Origin: Antrodiella citrinella
Taxonomy: Eukaryota > Basidiomycota > Agaricomycetes > Polyporales > Steccherinaceae
Direction of reading: 5' to 3'
DNA: 24,150 nucleotides
Assembly: GCA_004802725.1 (NCBI GenBank)
Contig: SGPM01000385.1
Coordinates: 1 to 24,150, forward strand
Part shown: piece by piece, positions 20,801 to 24,150 of the stretch
Layout: each line of letters begins with the position of its first letter
How positions within the stretch are numbered: the first letter of the stretch is position 1
Notes under the pieces: model-generated
Seen by the model: the letters and a program-made list of their open reading frames with translations, nothing else
Told to the model about the DNA's origin: nothing
The model's database searches: none
Program-made: the position numbers and the translations under genes

Positions 20801-23070
20801 GACAAGTTTGTACCAATTGTGTCCTCTTTAAGCATGCAGGTGAGGGCCTAGATATCCCTTGGATGAGATATGGAAAATCCGAGTTAGAAGGAATGATCTT
20901 ACATCCATAAGCCCTGCTTTTGTCACTACAAGAATCAGGAGTGCGATATACTGGTCTGTCAATTTCAAAGCTTCCTGTGTACGAGTCAATGTCTCAGGTG
21001 GCTTTGAGGCTTCTGACAATTGGCGAGACCGTCGAATCACTGGATGAAGTATGCGTTAGGGAGCAATGGTGGATCAAACACGTAGTAGAGCACTGACTTG
21101 TCAGTCGTCGACCTGCGATGAAGGCCTCATGCCAGTCTGGAGGCTTAATATTCAATAAATCAAAGAAGAGATCCAGGATGATATCCTGGACAAAATTCAG
21201 TGACATTGTGACAAGTCTATTATGAGAGCTTACCCGGTTTGGAAGGGACGGAATCCGCAGGCCATCTATGAGACTGCGCATAGCAAGTTTGTCGTTCAGA
21301 CAGAAATACACTAGACCGCTCCAAGTACGCAGCATGAACACCAGGATCTTTGTCAACCCCCGCATTCGGTCTGAGTTATCAGAGTTTCGCCCGTACGCAT
21401 CGGTTATGCCAGAGAAAACCATCTATAAACAGAATAAGACCAATACAGCGGAATGTCGAATATTGACGTACCTCCAAGTCTATTCCAGGATGCAAGTATG
21501 CACGGGTCCGTGGCGAGTCGACGATATACAGGAAAGCCGACGATATGATGGGCGCCATCTCCAGAGGACCCTCCGCAAGCGCGTGAAGCAAGACACGAAT
21601 GCCTCCTGTCTTCGCCATCAGCTCAATATCGATGAGCACTACAGAGAATGTTGAGGGACGAATTCTGGAGCACAAAGTTCAAACAACATACATATTTCAG
21701 ATAGTGTCTGCACGCAGATCGGTTTGAAAGGATCCTCTGGATGCTCCGCCACAGCGACGAGCGCGCGCATGATCTGTTTGGACAACTGTACTGTACCGGT
21801 TCCAACACATGCATGAGGAGTGCGCCTCTGTGAACCTATCTCGACCATGGCTCGAACCAGCTTGATGGCCTGTTCCCGCTCAACCGCATGTTTATTATCA
21901 CGTGCTAGTGACCTGTCCAATATCCTTGTAAGTAAAGGGATTGAGAGCAGTAGACACATAACTCGCTTGACAATATACCAGTCGATGGACTGCTCCCTAA
22001 GTTTCTCCACAGACGGTGGGTCCACAAGGAGATGTCGAATTAGCCTGTACCCGGTGGCGCGACACTGCTTCGATGACTTCTCTGCTAGTGCAGGTAGAGC
22101 TCTGAAATGACATGAAGGACTGCTTACACGAGCATAGGAAAAGGCACTTACGCCTGCACAACATCTGCAAGGTTGACCTCGTAACGCACGCGAAGGTTGC
22201 GCTGCAATACCCCAGTCAACTGTGCCATAGCATCAACCCTTGCGCGACTGATTTCTGCATCACTGAGAACAGAGGAGGAAGATGACGAGGGAAGGGACGC
22301 GGAGGAAGTATTGTTGCGACTCAGAGTATGCAAAGTCTTGAGGTGCATGGAGGCTTGGTGCAACGCGGAACGAAAATCATCTAGACACTGGCTAAGCTGC
22401 GCTGTGGACAGAAGACTGAGTTGAAGGACTCACCACGATCCTCGTTATGCCTCGATGCAACTTGGATGTCCCCTCCATAAAACTTCCTCCTAAGACTCCC
22501 CGACTCTGCACGCTTCCGTGGTCCGCGTCCATTCTCTGTCAAGATGTTCAGCATGATAGTTACGCCACAGCCTTTACGACATTAACGAACTGACCATCTT
22601 CAATCTTCCGAGTGATATCGTCAATATTTTGACGTGCCATCTCGAGCTCAGATTCCACAAGCTGTCTGAGATCACTCTGTACAAGTGTGTAAACAGATTC
22701 CCCTCATACACAACTGGCCACCTAGCAATTGCACTCACAGGTATCGTGGACTGCTGCAGAAACTTCTCTGCACCCACTTTGATGTTGTTCTGAACTAGCA
22801 GTTCTGTGTTTAGAGACTGCAACTGAAACAAACAAGGCATACGATCAAACGTCTGTCGCAAGTCATACGATAATACATCCCACACACCTCGGTAGTAATC
22901 ACACCATTTCTCCCGATCCCAACATCCGACCCAAGACTCTCACCAGAAGACGACCCATTTACCGCAGTAGACGTTGATGATTGGCTCAATATACCGCTCA
23001 GCACGTCCGCGCCGCGTAAGTTGTTAGACCCGGCCAGACCAGGCTGCTGGTCGACGAGAACCGTAGACAT
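17899..23070 (-). CDS. TORC2 subunit RICTOR (Ste20/Avo3 orthologue)
   Basis: Twenty-three exons (22888..23070, 22739..22822, 22595..22676, 22434..22535, 22152..22401, 21958..22101, 21692..21912, 21472..21638, 21234..21422, 21098..21185, 20903..21039, 20719..20847, 20217..20663, 20030..20161, 19863..19978, 19706..19810, 19607..19658, 19320..19558, 19094..19264, 18859..19039, 18699..18805, 18497..18641, 17899..18447) give 1,339 residues. RICTOR is the scaffold that makes TOR complex 2 rapamycin-insensitive and steers it to AGC kinases. A Ser-rich start and an HR1-like coiled coil (about 62-110) precede the armadillo-like N domain (HAVEREQAIKLVRAMVEIG; TGGIRVLLHALAEGP; VDSPRTRAYL). The middle part follows (GEHRIVGTTALSAIDSYNR; RPRANSVED; GPLLNPKRMEEAIKVSR; HPFSHRFSDLPKSK). 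The C-terminal part has GFRYLYAADYIDREMDLWFH, TGCQVLQEKGHFSEF and DDYGWEATLDPLGFPTG. One intron has a GC donor and one appears to be 32 nt. Confidence 0.93.
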
Positions 23071-23723
23071 TTCTTCTTGTTTCGAAGGTTGGCGGCTGGC
23101 CTATCGATCCAGAGGATGCATTGATCCAGATAGTAGTTTGAGAGACAAAGCGAAGACAGTCCGTCTCGAGACCGGAATAATGATGATGGTCTGGTCGGCG
23201 CTGCATGACCTTCGCGGCAACACACCGAAACTTACGTAATCCTATTTGACTGTACGGTTGATTGCGACGTTCATGCGTGAAATTACCAAAAAAAACCTCA
23301 GGCCTCACTGGCCTCACCCTCAAACAATGGAATCAAGATGTCCTCAACAATTTCGCAGCTGGATTGCTCAGTCCAAGCTCAGAATTGAAGGGGTTCGGAG
23401 CGCCGTCTCATATGATAGACGCCAGCGCGATGGATCAACAAAGACCAACAAGTCGCTAAGATGGCTGTACGCCAACTTGAATTTGTATCTCACTCTTGCA
23501 TGCAATACATGGTGTCTCCTCATGAACGCAGTCCCTCTTGACACTGTCGACGCGTTATATATGCAAACACATGCCTCACCATCGACGTCAATCATGCGCG
23601 ACGAAAAGTGGTCATATGGCGCGAGCCCACTACTGTAATCGAAGCTCAGAATGGGCAATGCAAAGAGTTCATAAAGCCACGGAGGGGCTCTCTTGTAGTA
23701 CCAACTGACCCACCGATCCCACC
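23071..23723. promoter_or_regulatory. Divergent upstream region of RICTOR and the GDSL esterase
   Basis: The 653 bp between the two start codons hold no gene I can support. A plus-strand open frame from an ATG at 23328 (CAACAATGG context) to 23638 reads about 103 residues but has no recognisable domain, so it stays uncalled. TATATATGCAAA near 23556-23567 and CATAAAG near 23670 are possible core-promoter elements for the esterase. Confidence 0.35.
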
Positions 23724-24101
23724 ATGAGGTCTGCAGTGCTCTTCCTCCTCGTTACGCTACAAATGGCTTTCGCTAGCCCAGTCACCCCACATCATGATTT
23801 CAATTGGCAGGACACGAAATATGTATATGCATTTGGCGATTCATATACATTTGTCCAGGGCACTGAAGGGCTGTCCAATTTCAGGTGAGTCTCACCCACT
23901 TGATTTGTGTCACAATATTGAATCAAGGAGGATAGCTTCATAGGCGACGCGTCCAGCTTCAGCTTCCCCCTCCCCCCCCCCCCCCGCAAAGAGTTTCTCG
24001 CAAACGAGATCGTACCCAAATTCGTGAGTCAAGATTCGGACGATACCAATTTCTGTACTCATACATGACACTTGTAGACAAGCTGTGATGGCTCAAATTG
24101 G
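23724..24101 (+). CDS. Secreted GDSL/CE16-type carbohydrate esterase, 5' part only
   Basis: Exons 23724..23884, 23936..24023 and 24078..24101 are in phase, after which a GTACGT donor begins an intron that runs off the window. A signal peptide (about 1-18, MRSAVLFLLVTLQMAFAS) is followed by VYAFGDSYTFVQGTEGLSNF, the block I oxyanion-Ser motif of fungal GDSL esterases. Next come SFIGDA, EFLANEIVPKF and TSCDGSNW, matching the start of CE16-type acetylesterases that deacetylate hemicellulose. The catalytic Asp-His pair would lie beyond the window. Exon 2 contains 14 consecutive C bases (23972-23985), coding Pro residues in frame where relatives have a short variable loop. The run length must be right for the frame to hold. 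Confidence 0.85.
23972..23985 (+). repeat. 14-base C homopolymer inside a coding exon
   Basis: Line-by-line counting gives T at 23971 followed by 14 C and then G at 23986. It lies in exon 2 of the esterase and, at this length, keeps the frame from SFIGDA into EFLANEIVP. Any change not divisible by three would truncate the protein. Confidence 0.9.
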
Positions 24102-24150
24102 GTACGTACACAGCCCAGAGAGAATCTGCCTCACTGCGGACAAATCCTGC

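Noticed and set aside
23328..23638. Plus-strand frame of about 103 codons between RICTOR and the esterase
   Set aside because: Good start context but no domain and no supporting structure; kept only as a note in the intergenic entry.
1..24150. tRNA, rRNA, CRISPR array or bacterial-type operon features
   Set aside because: No cloverleaf, spaced-repeat or Shine-Dalgarno pattern was seen; the intron-rich gene structure is eukaryotic throughout.

Overview
The window is nuclear DNA from a filamentous fungus, most likely an agaricomycete (mushroom-forming basidiomycete). Nearly every gene is cut by introns of about 45-65 nt with GT..AG borders. The gene set also fits: a C2-NACHT NLR, a GH131 enzyme with a fungal CBM1, and a multi-exon RICTOR. 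All exon models were joined by hand from splice consensus, reading-frame phase and family conservation; every listed CDS model closes in frame.

Layout, left to right: a 9-exon NACHT NLR (minus, 239-3554). Next is a decayed PIF/Harbinger DNA transposon (about 4280-5230) and 1.2 kb of AT-rich non-coding DNA. Then come an unrecognised 4-exon gene (minus, 6453-7266) and RPL17/uL22 (minus, 7611-8499). A membrane-anchored Cu/Zn superoxide dismutase (plus, 8982-9796) runs tail-to-tail into a secreted GH131 beta-glucanase with CBM1 (minus, 9927-11209). A 17-exon CSC1/OSCA-type channel (minus, 11720-16683) shares a 247-bp divergent promoter with the complex I subunit NDUFS4 (plus, 16931-17659). A 23-exon RICTOR/Ste20 subunit of TORC2 (minus, 17899-23070) follows. 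The 5' end of a secreted GDSL/CE16-type esterase (plus, from 23724) runs off the right edge.

The genes form no single pathway. RPL17, NDUFS4 and RICTOR are housekeeping or signalling genes. The SOD, GH131 and esterase fit an organism that attacks plant cell walls outside the cell. The NLR and dead transposon make the left 6 kb the accessory part. I found no convincing wholly new system. The most unusual signals are gene-structure ones: a 5-nt microexon, a GC-AG intron, an apparent 32-nt intron and a 14-C run inside a coding exon.
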